Counted from the stretch's first letter, positions 43,169 to 54,903 are shown. The stretch: DNA of 64,000 bases from DASXRA01 sp036506155 (GCA_036506155.1 DASXSF010000035.1:124001-188000); one strand, 5' to 3'. Program-made: numbers and translations. Notes: generated from the letters alone by a model not told the origin.

Positions 43169-43741
43169 TCAGGGAGGCGTCTTGCCGCGCAACCAGTCGG
43201 TGGCCGCCACCGACCAGGCCAGCGACACCGCGACGATCGCCAGTGTGACGAACACGATTGCCCAGATGACGACGCCCACGTCATGGACGCGCAGCACCCA
43301 GTACACGCCGGCCGCGATACACAGGCCGCCGCCGACGGTGAGCAGCAGGCGACCACCTTCGGATCGTCCGGCGATCATGATCCCGCCGGCGATCTGGAGG
43401 CCGGCCGACAGCATGTTTATGAGACCGTCGACGGCAAGTTCAGCCGTGATGCTGTTGTCGTGGGAGCCGAACGCGTTGTTCCAGCTGTCCACGGCCGACG
43501 CGCCGACGAGTAGCAGCAACCCGGCGAGGATCAGCAGGCCGGCATCGACGTACGCAAGCACGCCCGCGGCGGAGATGGGGGCCGGGCGGTCGTCGTACCA
43601 CGACGTGGCGGGATAACCCGGCGGCGGGGGTGCTGGCGCGCCGGGCGGGAACGAGTAGCCGGCCCACGGCGGCGGGCTGGGATATTGCGGGTTCGGATCG
43701 ATCGGCGAGTCGTCGAACGGCGGCTCGAACGGAGTGGTCAC
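43169..43741 (-). CDS. Proline-rich N-terminus four-helix membrane protein
   Basis: 190 residues, family not recognised. The first 55 residues are Pro/Tyr/Gly-rich (PNPQYPSPPPWAGYSFPPGA PAPPPPGYP), followed by four hydrophobic helices (VDAGLLILAGLLLLVGASA, LINMLSAGLQIAGGIMIAG, LLLTVGGGLCIAAGVYWVLR, VGVVIWAIVFVTLAIVAVSL). GTG start at 43741. Convergent with clpB. Typical of actinobacterial envelope proteins of unknown role. Confidence 0.75.
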   Translation of the reverse strand: MTTPFEPPFDDSPIDPNPQYPSPPPWAGYSFPPGAPAPPPPGYPATSWYDDRPAPISAAGVLAYVDAGLLILAGLLLLVGASAVDSWNNAFGSHDNSITAELAVDGLINMLSAGLQIAGGIMIAGRSEGGRLLLTVGGGLCIAAGVYWVLRVHDVGVVIWAIVFVTLAIVAVSLAWSVAATDWLRGKTPP

Positions 43742-43832
43742 GCGCTCTCCTGGGTGTTCGGCCCGTCCTCTGCGTTCGAGCGTAGCGGCCAGGACTCGGC
43801 CCTACTGACTGCGCGCACGTACACTGCGCGGC

Positions 43833-44647
43833 GTGACAGACACAGCCGACGCCATCCACCCACCACGCACGATCGTTGCCGCGTTCGTCGCCACGATCGC
43901 CGCTGCGGTGCTGTCGGTGATCAGCGCCGCGCTGTGGTGGGGCTACCAGAACTACCTACGCAACGAGTTCGTCAAGGCGAACAACAAGCTCAAGCCTACG
44001 GACAAGAACTACAAGAAGGACTACACGGTCACCTCGCATGCGGTGAACCACGACGTGCACAACTGGCTCACATCGGGTCTGGTGCAGTCGCTGATCTTCG
44101 GGCTGGCTATCGTCCTGGTCGCGGTGAACATGCGCCGCGGCAAGGGCTGGGCTCGCTGGTTGTTGCTGATCCTGTTCGCGATCCCGGTGCTTCCGACCGC
44201 CGCACCGTACCGGCTGCTGAGCATCGCGGGTAGCGCTCCGGCACTGACCCGGGTCGCCGGCGCGCTGACCGGCATCGCGGGACTCGCGGTCATCGTGCTG
44301 CTCCTGGTGCCGGAATCGTCGCGGTTCTTCGCGGCGGTCCGCGCCGAGCAGCTTGGTGACCGCGGCGAAAGCGCTGCGCCCACCGGGCTGCGCGGACTGT
44401 TCCAGCCGCGGATGCCCCCCGACGCGAGCGCGTCCGGCAAGGCGGGATCCACGCCGGCGAAGCCGACCAAGCCGCCGCTACCCGAGAAGCCCGTCCCGGC
44501 GCGTCCGGTCAAGCCCGCGCCGCCGCCTGCCGCGAAGCAGGCCAAGGCAAAAGTGCGGGCGAGCACGGAAGCAGAGGCGGCCGCGCCCCCGGCACGCCCC
44601 GCGAGTGGCGTAGCAGCCAAGAGCCGCAGCAAGTCGCGTAAGGGCTC

Positions 44648-44651
<4 letters not shown>
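43833..44651 (+). CDS. Four-helix membrane protein with Lys/Ala/Pro-rich tail
   Basis: 272 residues from GTG 43833. Four transmembrane helices (TIVAAFVATIAAAVLSVISA, GLVQSLIFGLAIVLVAVNM, WARWLLLILFAIPVLPTAA, VAGALTGIAGLAVIVLLLV) are followed by a disordered, basic tail of about 90 residues rich in Lys, Pro and Ala (KPTKPPLPEKPVPARPVKPA). Family not recognised. Overlaps the SDR gene by 4 nt. Confidence 0.78.
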
Positions 44652-45411
<760 letters not shown>

Positions 45412-45415
<4 letters not shown>

Positions 45416-45939
45416 CGGCACGTGATGAGTTGCTGCCGCTGGTCAAGGAGCTTGCCGTCGTACAAGGCCGGGTGGTGCTCTCGTCCGGGCAAGAGGCCGA
45501 CTACTACGTCGACCTGCGCCGGGTCACCCTGCATCACGCCGCCGCGCCGCTGATCGGGCGGGCCATGCTCGAGCTTACTGCGGACTGGACGTACGACGCC
45601 GTCGGCGGTCTGACGCTGGGTGCCGACCCGATCGGTACAGCCATGCTGCATGCCGCGGGCGGGCGGGTCGACGCGTTCGTCGTCCGCAAGTCGGAGAAGC
45701 AGCACGGGCTGCAGCGGCGCATCGAAGGGCCGGATGTCACCGGCCGGCGGGTGTTGGCGGTGGAGGATACCTCGACGACCGGGGCAAGCGTGCTGACCGC
45801 GGTCGACGCCCTGCGCGAGGCAGGCGCCGAGGTGGTGGGCGTTGCAGTGATCGTCGACCGCGGTGCCGGCTCCGCGGTGCGGGCGGCCGGGCTCGACTAT
45901 CGCGCGATATACAGCCTGGCTGACCTCGGCTTGTCGTGA
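45412..45939 (+). CDS. pyrE: Orotate phosphoribosyltransferase
   Basis: Fifth step of UMP synthesis: orotate + PRPP to OMP. 175 residues, GTG start. PRPP motif VLAVEDTSTTGASVLTAVDA, substrate loop VLSSGQEADYYVDLRRVTLH, and FVVRKSEKQHGLQRRIEGPD. Matches the shorter actinobacterial PyrE (M. tuberculosis Rv0382c, also near clpB). Coupled to the SDR gene upstream (GTGA). Confidence 0.96.
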
Positions 45940-46544
45940 GTGATATCGGGGTCGGCCCGCATCCACAGCCGTGGCCGGATGATCCCCGCCTTGACCCTGA
46001 GTTGCTTGAGCACGGCGACCGCCGCAACGTCGTCGATCGCTACCGGTACTGGACGGTCGACGCGATCGTGGCCGACCTCGACACGCGCCGGCATCCGTTC
46101 GCCGTAGCGATCGAGAACTGGCGGCACGACCTGAACATCGGCACCGTTGTTCGCACCGCCAACGCGTTCCTGGCCCGAGAGGTGATCATCGTCGGTCGCC
46201 GCCGGTGGAACCGGCGCGGCGCCATGGTCACCGACCGGTACCAGCACATTCGGCACGTCGCGTCAATCGCGGAATTGGTCGCGACGTCGCGGGGCTACAC
46301 GATCGTCGCCATCGACAACCTGCCCGACGCGCAGCCGCTCGAGAGCGCCGAGCTGCCGGCTAAGGCGCTGCTGCTGTTCGGGCAGGAGGGCAGCGGGCTC
46401 ACGAGCGAGGCGCGCGGTGCGGCAACTGCCGTGTACTCGATCGCGCAGTTCGGCTCCACCCGTTCGATCAACGCCGGCGTGGCCGCCGGCATTGCCATGC
46501 ACACCTGGGTGCGGCAGCACGCCATACACACAGATTGGTGCTAG
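45936..46544 (+). CDS. SpoU/TrmH-family RNA 2'-O-methyltransferase
   Basis: 202 residues, GTG start overlapping pyrE. SPOUT knot signatures: FAVAIENWRHDLNIGTVVRT (motif 1, Asn/Arg), ALLLFGQEGSGLTSEARGAA (motif 2), and IAQFGSTRSINAGVAAGIAM HTW (motif 3, SAM loop). Methylates a tRNA or rRNA ribose; the exact target is unknown. Corresponds to M. tuberculosis Rv0380c by order. Confidence 0.92.
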   Translation: MSDIGVGPHPQPWPDDPRLDPELLEHGDRRNVVDRYRYWTVDAIVADLDTRRHPFAVAIENWRHDLNIGTVVRTANAFLAREVIIVGRRRWNRRGAMVTDRYQHIRHVASIAELVATSRGYTIVAIDNLPDAQPLESAELPAKALLLFGQEGSGLTSEARGAATAVYSIAQFGSTRSINAGVAAGIAMHTWVRQHAIHTDWC

Positions 46545-46553
46545 CGTGTGTAT

Positions 46554-46781
46554 GTGCGCACCAACATCGTCATGGACAACGACCTTCTCGCAAAGGTTGC
46601 CGACATCGCCGGCACAAAGACCAAGAAGTCGACGGTCGAGTATGCGCTGCGCGAAGTGATCCGCGTTCACGCCATGCGAGAGCTCGCGGAGATGGCAGGC
46701 AAGATTGAGATCGACGACGTGCGCGGGCCGGCGAGGGAACGCTCGCGTGGGCCAGCGAAGCGGAACTCGTCTGCAGCGTGA
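46554..46781 (+). CDS. vapB: VapB-type antitoxin
   Basis: 75 residues from GTG 46554 (GTG 46548 also in frame). VRTNIVMDNDLLAKVADIAG TKTKKSTVEYALREVIRV is the VapB/DUF2191-type ribbon-helix-helix start; the C-terminus is basic (RERSRGPAKRN). Stop overlaps the toxin GTG (GTGA). 9 nt after the RNA methylase. Confidence 0.9.
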   Translation: MRTNIVMDNDLLAKVADIAGTKTKKSTVEYALREVIRVHAMRELAEMAGKIEIDDVRGPARERSRGPAKRNSSAA

Positions 46782-47182
46782 TCGCCGTGGACACGGGCGT
46801 GTGGATCGACTACCTGCACCCCGAGCAGACCCCGCAGGCTAACCGGCTGGGTGCCGAACTCCGGGCGGGTCGCGACATCGCGATCACCGACGTCGTCTAC
46901 ATGGAACTATTGCAGGGCGTCCAAGACGAGACCGAGGCAGCTTTCCTGAAGCTTCGGCTCGAGCAGTGCCGCATGCTGCAGATCGCCGGGCTCTCCGACT
47001 TCGAACTCGCGGCTCAGCTTTATCGTCTCGTGAGGCGCAATGGGCACACCGTCCGCAGCTCGACTGATTGCCTGATCGCCGCGGTCTGCATCCGCGAGGA
47101 CGTGCCGCTGCTGCATGACGACGCGGACTTCGATTGCATCGCTGCCGTATCGAACCTCAAAGCTCCGGCATCCCGAAGCTGA
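46778..47182 (+). CDS. vapC: VapC-type PIN-domain ribonuclease toxin
   Basis: 134 residues, all four PIN acidic positions present: IAVDTGVWIDYLHPEQTPQA (Asp), VVYMELLQGVQDE (Glu), SSTDCLIAAVCIREDVP (Asp), LLHDDADFDCIAAV (Asp). The C-terminal 26 nt overlap the convergent PIG-L deacetylase gene. Partner of the antitoxin immediately upstream. Confidence 0.93.
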   Translation: MIAVDTGVWIDYLHPEQTPQANRLGAELRAGRDIAITDVVYMELLQGVQDETEAAFLKLRLEQCRMLQIAGLSDFELAAQLYRLVRRNGHTVRSSTDCLIAAVCIREDVPLLHDDADFDCIAAVSNLKAPASRS

Positions 47183-47906
47183 TCACCTCGAACGACGTTG
47201 CCAGCTTGACGCCGAGCCGGGTGCCGGTCATTCGAGCGAACGACTCCAGGAACTCCTCGGGCTCCGACATCGGCCCGCCGCCCAGTCCGGCTAGGTAGGC
47301 CGCGTGCGCCTTGAGCGAGGTAATGCCCTTGTCGAACGTAGCCGTGACGTCAACGCCGTGCTGGGCGTCCGGCGATCCGCCGACGAATGCGGCACGCACG
47401 CCGTTCCACGGCTCCAGGCCCTCGTCGAGCAAGTCGCGGAACACCCAGCGGTTGCCGGCGTCGCGCACAGCGTCGATGACCGCGCGTCCCACCGCGATGT
47501 GATCGGCCTGATTGAGCATGCCGGGGCCGAACGTGTCGCGGTAGTTGCCGGTGACCACGATCTCGGGACGCACACGGCGGATCGCCCGGGAGATATCGCG
47601 ACGCAGAGGCAGTCCGTACTCGAGCACGCCGTCCTGATATCCCAGGAACTCGACCTCCTTGACGCCGACGATCTCGGCTGCGGCACGCTGTTCGTTCTCC
47701 CGCAGCGGCCCGGCTTGTTCGGGTGTCATGCCGTCGATGCCGGCCTCGCCGCTGGTGGCAAGGCAATAGCTGATCTGCTTGCCCTGCTCGGTCCAGCGTG
47801 CAATCGCCGCGGCAGCGCCGTACTCCAGATCGTCGGGGTGCGCGACGACGGCCAGCGCCGTCGTCCAGTTCTCGTCGATGGGTTCCAGGGGCGGCGGGGT
47901 AGTCAT
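47157..47906 (-). CDS. PIG-L family N-acetylglucosaminyl deacetylase
   Basis: 249 residues from ATG 47906. Zinc-hydrolase motif VVAHPDDLEYGAAAAIARWT, EAGIDGMTPEQAGPLRENEQ RAAAEI, and NQADHIAVGRAVIDAVRDA (His-x-x-x-His-type ligand region). Family includes MshB and Mca of mycothiol metabolism, but the sequence is a generic LmbE protein and the substrate is uncertain. 3' end overlaps vapC by 26 nt. Confidence 0.9.
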   Translation of the reverse strand: MTTPPPLEPIDENWTTALAVVAHPDDLEYGAAAAIARWTEQGKQISYCLATSGEAGIDGMTPEQAGPLRENEQRAAAEIVGVKEVEFLGYQDGVLEYGLPLRRDISRAIRRVRPEIVVTGNYRDTFGPGMLNQADHIAVGRAVIDAVRDAGNRWVFRDLLDEGLEPWNGVRAAFVGGSPDAQHGVDVTATFDKGITSLKAHAAYLAGLGGGPMSEPEEFLESFARMTGTRLGVKLATSFEVISFGMPEL

Positions 47907-48030
47907 ATCGGTCACCGTACCGCCGCGCATCAGCGCATAGGCGACGCACAGCAGTTGATCAGCCATGGAGTTGTTCGCTTAGCTAACGGGCCGGACTGTC
48001 ACCTGTTCGCTCCGTATCGGAGGTATGTGC

Positions 48031-50009
48031 GTGCCCCTCACCGCAAATAGACGAGCTATCGCTTGCCGCATTGCAGGCGTGACGGCTGTCGCCGTCACGT
48101 CGGTCGCAACGGGTGCGGCTGCCGCGCCGTCACCGCACGCTGTTCCGGACAGCATGCCTCGGTGGACGGCGCAAGCCCGCGCGCTCGGTGCGACGCCGAC
48201 ATCGCAGCGCGTCAACTTCGGCGTGTTGCTGAAGATGCGCAATGAGTCGAGCGCTGTGGCGACGCTGCAGCGCGTCTCTGACCCGGACAGCGCCAGCTAC
48301 GGCCAGTGGCTCACGCGGAACCAGTTCGCCGGCACCTACGGGCCGGCGGCCAGCGATGTAGCCGCCGTCCGAAACTGGCTCGCCGGTCAGGGATTCGCGG
48401 TGCGAAAGACGCTGCCGAGCGGCATGTATGTCGAGGCGAGCGGCACCGTCGCGCAGATCCAGAAGGTCTTCGCCACCTCGGTGAAGAACTACTCCTATCG
48501 TGGCCAGACCGTGCGCTCGAATGCCACGGCGATGTCGTTCCCGACCCGGCACACCCGCCCCGGTGATCAACGCGGTTGTCGGCATCCTCGGTGTCGACCA
48601 GGGCGCGCAGCTGCACACACACGCCGACACCCTGCCCGGCCCACCGGCAGGCGCGCGCTTCGGCGTCCAGCCCTGCTCGGACTACTACGGGCAGAAGCTG
48701 GCCACGGACAAGCCGACCGCCTACGGCAAGCACCAGCCGTACGCGGTGTGCGGGTACACGCCGCAGCAGTATCAGTCGGCCTACGGCGAGTCGAGCCTGC
48801 TGCGGGCCGGCATCGACGGCCGCGGGCAGACCGTCGCGATCACCGACGCATACGCCGCGCCGACGATCCTCCACGACGCGCAGACGTACAACCAGGTACA
48901 CCACCAGCCGCTGTTCAAGCCGGGGCAGTTCAGCCAGATCACCCCGGCGGCGGACGGCTACGACCTCATCGACGAGTGCGGCGCGCAGGGCTGGTACGGC
49001 GAGGAGACGCTCGACGTCGAGGCGGTGCACGCCATGGCACCCGGCGCCAAGATCGTCTACGTCGGTGGGGGCGACTGTTCCAGTGGCCTGGACGAGGCGT
49101 GGGCGGAGACAATCGACAACCACGTCGCCGATGTGATCACCAACTCCTGGACGGACGGCACCGACGACATCAACCTGCTCGGCCAGGACTACGTCGACTT
49201 CTACAACCAGTTCTCACTCGAGGCGGCATTGACCGGCATCACGGTGAACTTCTCGAGCGGTGACTCCGGCGACCACACCAAGGGCGGCTCGAACCCGGCA
49301 CCCAAGACGGTCGAGTTCCCGGCGGACGTGCCGTGGGTCTCGGGCATCGGCGGCACGAGCGTCGGCATCGGTGGCCGCGGCCAGTGGGAGTGGGAAGCCG
49401 GCTGGCAGACCGCCTACTCGGTGCTGACCGACGGCTCATGGCAGCCGGCGCCGCCCGGAACGTATTCCTCGGGTGGTGGCGGCGGAACGAGCGAGCTGTA
49501 CTCGCAGCCGTTCTACCAGCGCGGGGCCGTTCCGTCGTCGATCTCGAAGTACTACGGCTCGACGGCAATGCGAGCCGTGCCGGACATCGCCATGCCGGGC
49601 GACCCGAACACCGGCTTCCTGGTCGGTGAGACGCAGGTGTTCCCCGACGGGACGTACTGGGACCAGTACCGGATCGGCGGCACCAGCCTGTCCTCGCCCC
49701 TGATGGCCGGCGTGATCGCGGTGGCAAGCCAGCTGCGGGGCCACCCGATCGGGTTCGCCAACCCGCTGTACTACAAGCTGCTGCACACCCCGGCGCTGCA
49801 CGACATCGTGGCACCCGCGTCGCCGGTCGCCCAGGTGCGCACCGAGTACACCAACGGGGTGGATGCCTCCGGCGGGTTCACGTACCGGATGCAGACGATC
49901 GACGTCCAGTCATCCGACGCTCCACTCGACGAAGGGCTACGACGACGAGACCGGAGTGGGCACTCCGGATGCGTCGTTCTTCCTCAAGTCGATGACCGGC
50001 CACCACTGA
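48031..50009 (+). pseudogene. S53-family (sedolisin/pro-kumamolisin) secreted serine peptidase, two frameshifts
   Basis: Start GTG 48031 is set by CGGAGG 7 nt upstream. Frame 1 gives a signal peptide and pro-domain (QRVNFGVLLKMRNESSAVAT ... IQKVFATSVKNYSYRGQTVR) until about 48547, where one extra C in CCC shifts the frame; frame 2 carries APVINAVVGILGVDQG, GQTVAITDAYAAPTILHDAQ, DVEAVHAMAPGAKIVYVGGG (Glu/Asp pair), TGITVNFSSGDSGDHTKGG, GGTSLSSPLMAGVIAVASQL (catalytic Ser of GTSxxxP). A second extra base near 49915 returns to a frame ending GYDDETGVGTPDASFFLKSM. Removing two bases gives 658 residues, a normal length. Calcium-site region is near the end. Confidence 0.85.
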
Positions 50010-50065
50010 TTCCGGTTCGGGGAACCGGGCCGCGCCGCACCTGGCCGGCCCGGTGACCCGGACCG

Positions 50066-51253
50066 TCAGTCTTGCTTGCGCAGGAAGTTCGCGAAGTGCG
50101 GGACGGTGAAGGCGATCTGGCCGCGCTGCCCGGAGTAGACCAGCCCCTTTTTGAGCAGGGCATCGCGGGCCGGTGACAGCGACTGTGGGTTGCGGCCGAG
50201 CAGCTCGGCAACGGCTGCCGTCGCGACGGGCTGGTCGTCGCCGTCGAGTTCGGCCATCGCCCGCAGGTACTCCCGTTCGGCGGGCGTTGCCCGTTCATAA
50301 CGTGATCCGAAGAAGCCGACGGCGAGCTCGGATTCCGCCTCCGGCGCTGCCACGGCAACGTCGGCCGCGGTAATCGGTGACATCGGCGCGACGTCCCAGG
50401 CGACCTTCCCGTATGCCTGGACGAAGTACGGGTAGCCGGCCGTGCGCTCGTACATCGCTTCCAGGGCGCCGCCGGCGAAGTCGGCGTCCTCGTCCTGAGC
50501 CGGGCGGCGCAACGCCGCGTCGGCGGCTGCCCGGTCCAGGCGGTCGATGCGCGCGTACCGGAACAGCCGCTCGGAGTAGGACTTGCTCGCCGACAGCACC
50601 GCCGGCAGGTGCGGCAGCCCGGCGCCGACCACCACGAGCGGGGCGCCGCGCTGGGACATCTCGTGGCAGGATGCGCACAGTGCGGACACGTCGTCGGGCA
50701 GCAGGTCCTGCATCTCGTCGATGAAGACCGCAACGCCCTTGCCCGCATCGGCCGCCAGCCCGGCGATGTCCGTGAGAAGCTCGACAAGGTCGATCTCGAT
50801 GTCACCGGAGTCGGCCCGCCCGATCACTGCCGGCACGTCGATGCCGGGCTGCCAGCGACTCGGCGCCTTGCCGCGTCGCGCAGTCGGCGGTTCACGCTGT
50901 GCGAACGCTTTGAGCACGCCGAGGACATGGCGCTCCTCGTCCGCGCTGCGGCTGGCAAGCTCGCGGACCGCGAGGTGCAGCGCCGCCGCGAGCGGGTGAC
51001 GCAGCGGCTGGTCCGGGCGGGCTTCGAGCTTTCCGGTGCCCCAGCCGCGACGTACAGCCGAGCTGCGCATCGCGTTGAGCAGCACCGTCTTGCCGACACC
51101 GCGCAGTCCGGTCAGCACGACGGACCGCTCGGGGCGGCCCCGCGCGACGCGTTCGAGCACCACGTCGAACGCCTTGAGTTCGGTGTCACGACCAGCCAGT
51201 TCCGGCGGGCGCTGGCCCGCGCCCGGAGCGTACGGGTTGCGTACCGGATCCAT
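50066..51253 (-). CDS. AAA ATPase with ORC1/Cdc6-like architecture
   Basis: 395 residues from ATG 51253. N-terminal AAA fold: GRDTELKAFDVVLERVARG, Walker A LTGLRGVGKTVLLNAMRSSA, Walker B VAVFIDEMQDLLPDD, sensor 1 VVVGAGLPHLPAVL; then a lid (AMYERTAGYPYFVQAYGKVA) and a C-terminal winged helix (ERATPAEREYLRAMAELDGD, VAELLGRNPQSLSPARDALL KKGLVYSG). Such proteins occur as stand-alone STAND/ORC-like ATPases in Actinobacteria; no toxin, effector or phage gene is adjacent. Function not established. Confidence 0.85.
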   Translation of the reverse strand: MDPVRNPYAPGAGQRPPELAGRDTELKAFDVVLERVARGRPERSVVLTGLRGVGKTVLLNAMRSSAVRRGWGTGKLEARPDQPLRHPLAAALHLAVRELASRSADEERHVLGVLKAFAQREPPTARRGKAPSRWQPGIDVPAVIGRADSGDIEIDLVELLTDIAGLAADAGKGVAVFIDEMQDLLPDDVSALCASCHEMSQRGAPLVVVGAGLPHLPAVLSASKSYSERLFRYARIDRLDRAAADAALRRPAQDEDADFAGGALEAMYERTAGYPYFVQAYGKVAWDVAPMSPITAADVAVAAPEAESELAVGFFGSRYERATPAEREYLRAMAELDGDDQPVATAAVAELLGRNPQSLSPARDALLKKGLVYSGQRGQIAFTVPHFANFLRKQD

Positions 51254-51305
51254 GCTCGCAATGTATCCAGCTCTCTAGCGAATCCCCGAGATTTCGCGAG
51301 ATTCG

Positions 51306-52178
51306 TCAATCGTGTCGTCCGCTCGGCATGGTCAGCACCTCGGTACCGTCGTCGGTGACCACCAGGGTGTGCTCCCACTGCGCGACCCACGAGCCGTCGG
51401 CGGTGAGCACCGTCCAGCCGTCGTCCCACATGAACCACTCGACGCCACCGAGGGTGAGCATCGGCTCGATGGTGAACGTCATGCCGGGCTCGAGCACCGT
51501 GGTCGCTCGCGGCTCGTCGTAGTGCAGGATCGTCGGCTTGGTGTGGAACGACTGCCCGACGCCGTGGCCCGTGTAGTCGCGCACGACACCGTAGCCGAAG
51601 CGCTTCGCGTACGACTCGATCACTCGGCCGATCACGCTTACAGGTCGTCCCGGCCTTACCGCAGCGATGCCCCGGCGCAACGCCTCGTGGGTGCGCTCGC
51701 TCAGGTCGCGTACCTCCGGCGCGACGTCGCCGGAGTAGAACGTGCCGCACGTGTCACCGTGCACGCCACCTTTGAAGGCGGTGATGTCGATCTTGACGAT
51801 GTCGCCGTCCGCGAGCGGACGCGAGTCGGGGATGCCATGGCAGATCACCTCGTTGACGGAGGTGCACAGCGACTTCGGAAATCCCTTATACCCCAAGGTG
51901 GACGGGTAGGCACCGTGATCCAGCAGGAATTCATGGCCGATCCGATCGAGTTCGTCGGTGGACACACCGGGCGTTACATGGCGGCCCACCTCGACCAGCG
52001 CGTCGGCCGCGATGCGACCGGCAATGCGCATCCTGGCGATCGTGTCGGCGTCTTTGACCATCGGGTCGTCGCGGTCGGCCGGACCCTTCGAGTCCACGTA
52101 GTGCGGTCGGGCGATCGAGGGCGGCACCGCCCGCTGCGGCGAGATCGTGCCGGGACGTAGCGAGATACCTGCGGTCAT
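51306..52178 (-). CDS. map: Methionine aminopeptidase type I
   Basis: Removes initiator Met. 290 residues from ATG 52178; includes a 40-residue N-terminal extension with PPSIARPHYVD before the catalytic core, as in MetAP1c of Actinobacteria. Metal ligands and catalytic residues: ICHGIPDSRPLADGDIVKID, ITAFKGGVHGDTCGTFYSGD, DYTGHGVGQSFHTKPTILHY, FTIEPMLTLGGVEW and QWEHTLVVTDDG. Monocistronic, divergent from the surface protein at 52351. Confidence 0.97.
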   Translation of the reverse strand: MTAGISLRPGTISPQRAVPPSIARPHYVDSKGPADRDDPMVKDADTIARMRIAGRIAADALVEVGRHVTPGVSTDELDRIGHEFLLDHGAYPSTLGYKGFPKSLCTSVNEVICHGIPDSRPLADGDIVKIDITAFKGGVHGDTCGTFYSGDVAPEVRDLSERTHEALRRGIAAVRPGRPVSVIGRVIESYAKRFGYGVVRDYTGHGVGQSFHTKPTILHYDEPRATTVLEPGMTFTIEPMLTLGGVEWFMWDDGWTVLTADGSWVAQWEHTLVVTDDGTEVLTMPSGRHD

Positions 52179-52350
52179 GAGCCCATTCTCCCGGACGCGT
52201 CTCGCATGCATAACGAGTGCACGACATGTCCGGGCGGTGGCTTCCGTACCTCTGTTGCCATCCGCTATGGTTCGCGTTCGATCCGGGTGAAGTCCGCGGC
52301 GTGGGCGGGGACGAGATCGGAACATTGCTCAGACTCAACGGGGAGCTCTC

Positions 52351-53157
52351 GTGCGCGCAATTCACCGTCGTCAATATCTGGCTGCCGTCGTAGTCGCAGG
52401 CGCCGCCGTTGCGGCGTTCGTCATGGTCGGTGGCAGCGGAGCCGGCGCGGCACCAGGAAATGGGAAGGCAACCGGAAACGGCAACGCGGTAGGGGCAGCG
52501 GCACACGATGCCCCGGCAAGTGGCAGCGTCGGTGGTGGCAAGTCCAGCGGTGACACCACCTCGCCGCAGCCGCCCTCGAAGGCGGATTTCAGCGGGCACG
52601 GTGCGAACGTGCACGGCCCGTACGACTCGACGCGCGACGGCTCGCCGTCGGGCAACGGAAACGGCAACGGCAACGCGATCGGCAAGCCGTGCGCGGGATG
52701 CGTCGGCAAGGCCGACAACAAAAACCCGCACGGTCAGATGCCGAACGGCACGGACCCCAACGCCGGCTACGAGTGCGACCGCAACCACGGCATCGGGCGG
52801 ACGAACCCCGCGCACACGGGGTGCACGGCGCCCACCACGCCACCACCACCCCCGTGCGAGACCGACTGCGGCGGCGGGGGTTGCGTGACCGACTGCGGCG
52901 GCGGCGGGGGTTGCGTGACCGACTGCGGCGGCGAGCACGGGGGGAGCTCGTCCTCCACCAGCCCGGTGGCCCCGGCGGCCCCCGCCCGTGGTCCGGACAC
53001 CCCGGCGAATGCCGCGCCGGCCGCGGACACATCGAGCCTCGCCAACACGGGTGCGATCAACGCCGGCCTGTTCGCGGGCATCGCCGGGGGTCTGGTGGTC
53101 CTCGGCGTTGCTGCGCTCACCTTGAGCGGCTGGCTCACCAGGCGGCGCACGGAGTAA
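52351..53157 (+). CDS. Cys/Gly-rich secreted surface protein with C-terminal anchor
   Basis: 268 residues, GTG 52351 with GGGGAG 6 nt upstream. A signal peptide (YLAAVVVAGAAVAAFVMVGG ...) is followed by low-complexity Gly/Asn/Ser sequence (GNGNGNGN), a domain with paired Cys (GKPCAGCVGKADNKNPHGQM ... GYECDRNHGIGRTNPAHTGC), three TDCGG repeats (CETDCGGGG, CVTDCGGGGG, CVTDCGG), an Ala/Pro stalk, and a terminal helix (AGLFAGIAGGLVVLGVAALT) preceded by SLANTG, a diverged sortase-like box, and ending in basic RRRTE. Likely displayed on the cell surface. Family not recognised. Confidence 0.8.
   Translation: MRAIHRRQYLAAVVVAGAAVAAFVMVGGSGAGAAPGNGKATGNGNAVGAAAHDAPASGSVGGGKSSGDTTSPQPPSKADFSGHGANVHGPYDSTRDGSPSGNGNGNGNAIGKPCAGCVGKADNKNPHGQMPNGTDPNAGYECDRNHGIGRTNPAHTGCTAPTTPPPPPCETDCGGGGCVTDCGGGGGCVTDCGGEHGGSSSSTSPVAPAAPARGPDTPANAAPAADTSSLANTGAINAGLFAGIAGGLVVLGVAALTLSGWLTRRRTE
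52861..52932 (+). repeat. Tandem coding repeat, TDCGGGGGCV units
   Basis: Units of 27 nt (52861-52887) and 30 nt (52888-52917) plus a 15-nt partial unit (52918-52932), each ACCGACTGCGGCGGC followed by GGGGGTTGCGTG. Encodes Cys/Gly-rich repeats in the surface protein and is prone to slippage; the 27/30-nt difference is one GGC unit. Confidence 0.85.
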
Positions 53158-53166
53158 CCCTCCGTT

Positions 53167-53213
53167 GTGATCTTGGGCTTGCGGTCGATATTCAGCCACA
53201 AGTCCAAGATCAC
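53167..53213. repeat. Dispersed intergenic hairpin repeat, copy 2 (inverted relative to copy 1)
   Basis: Stem GTGATCTTGGGCTT (53167-53180) with AAGTCCAAGATCAC (53200-53213), one G-T pair, loop of 19 nt GCGGTCGATATTCAGCCAC. The loop is the reverse complement of the loop at 14866-14884 with one difference. Lies 9 nt after the surface-protein stop and 19 nt before the convergent RNase J gene end, a position suited to a bidirectional terminator. Confidence 0.85.
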
Positions 53214-53232
53214 GCGGGGGGCGGGGGCGGGA

Positions 53233-54903
<1,671 letters not shown>

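Noticed and set aside
53040..53060. SLANTG as a true LPXTG sorting signal
   Set aside because: It lacks the Leu-Pro of LPXTG; listed only as a diverged possibility in the surface protein entry.
52767..53213. Minus-strand frame starting MILDLWLNIDRK across the hairpin repeat
   Set aside because: It is the repeat itself read through plus antisense of the surface-protein gene; the same peptide string arises at copy 1, which marks the repeat rather than a gene.
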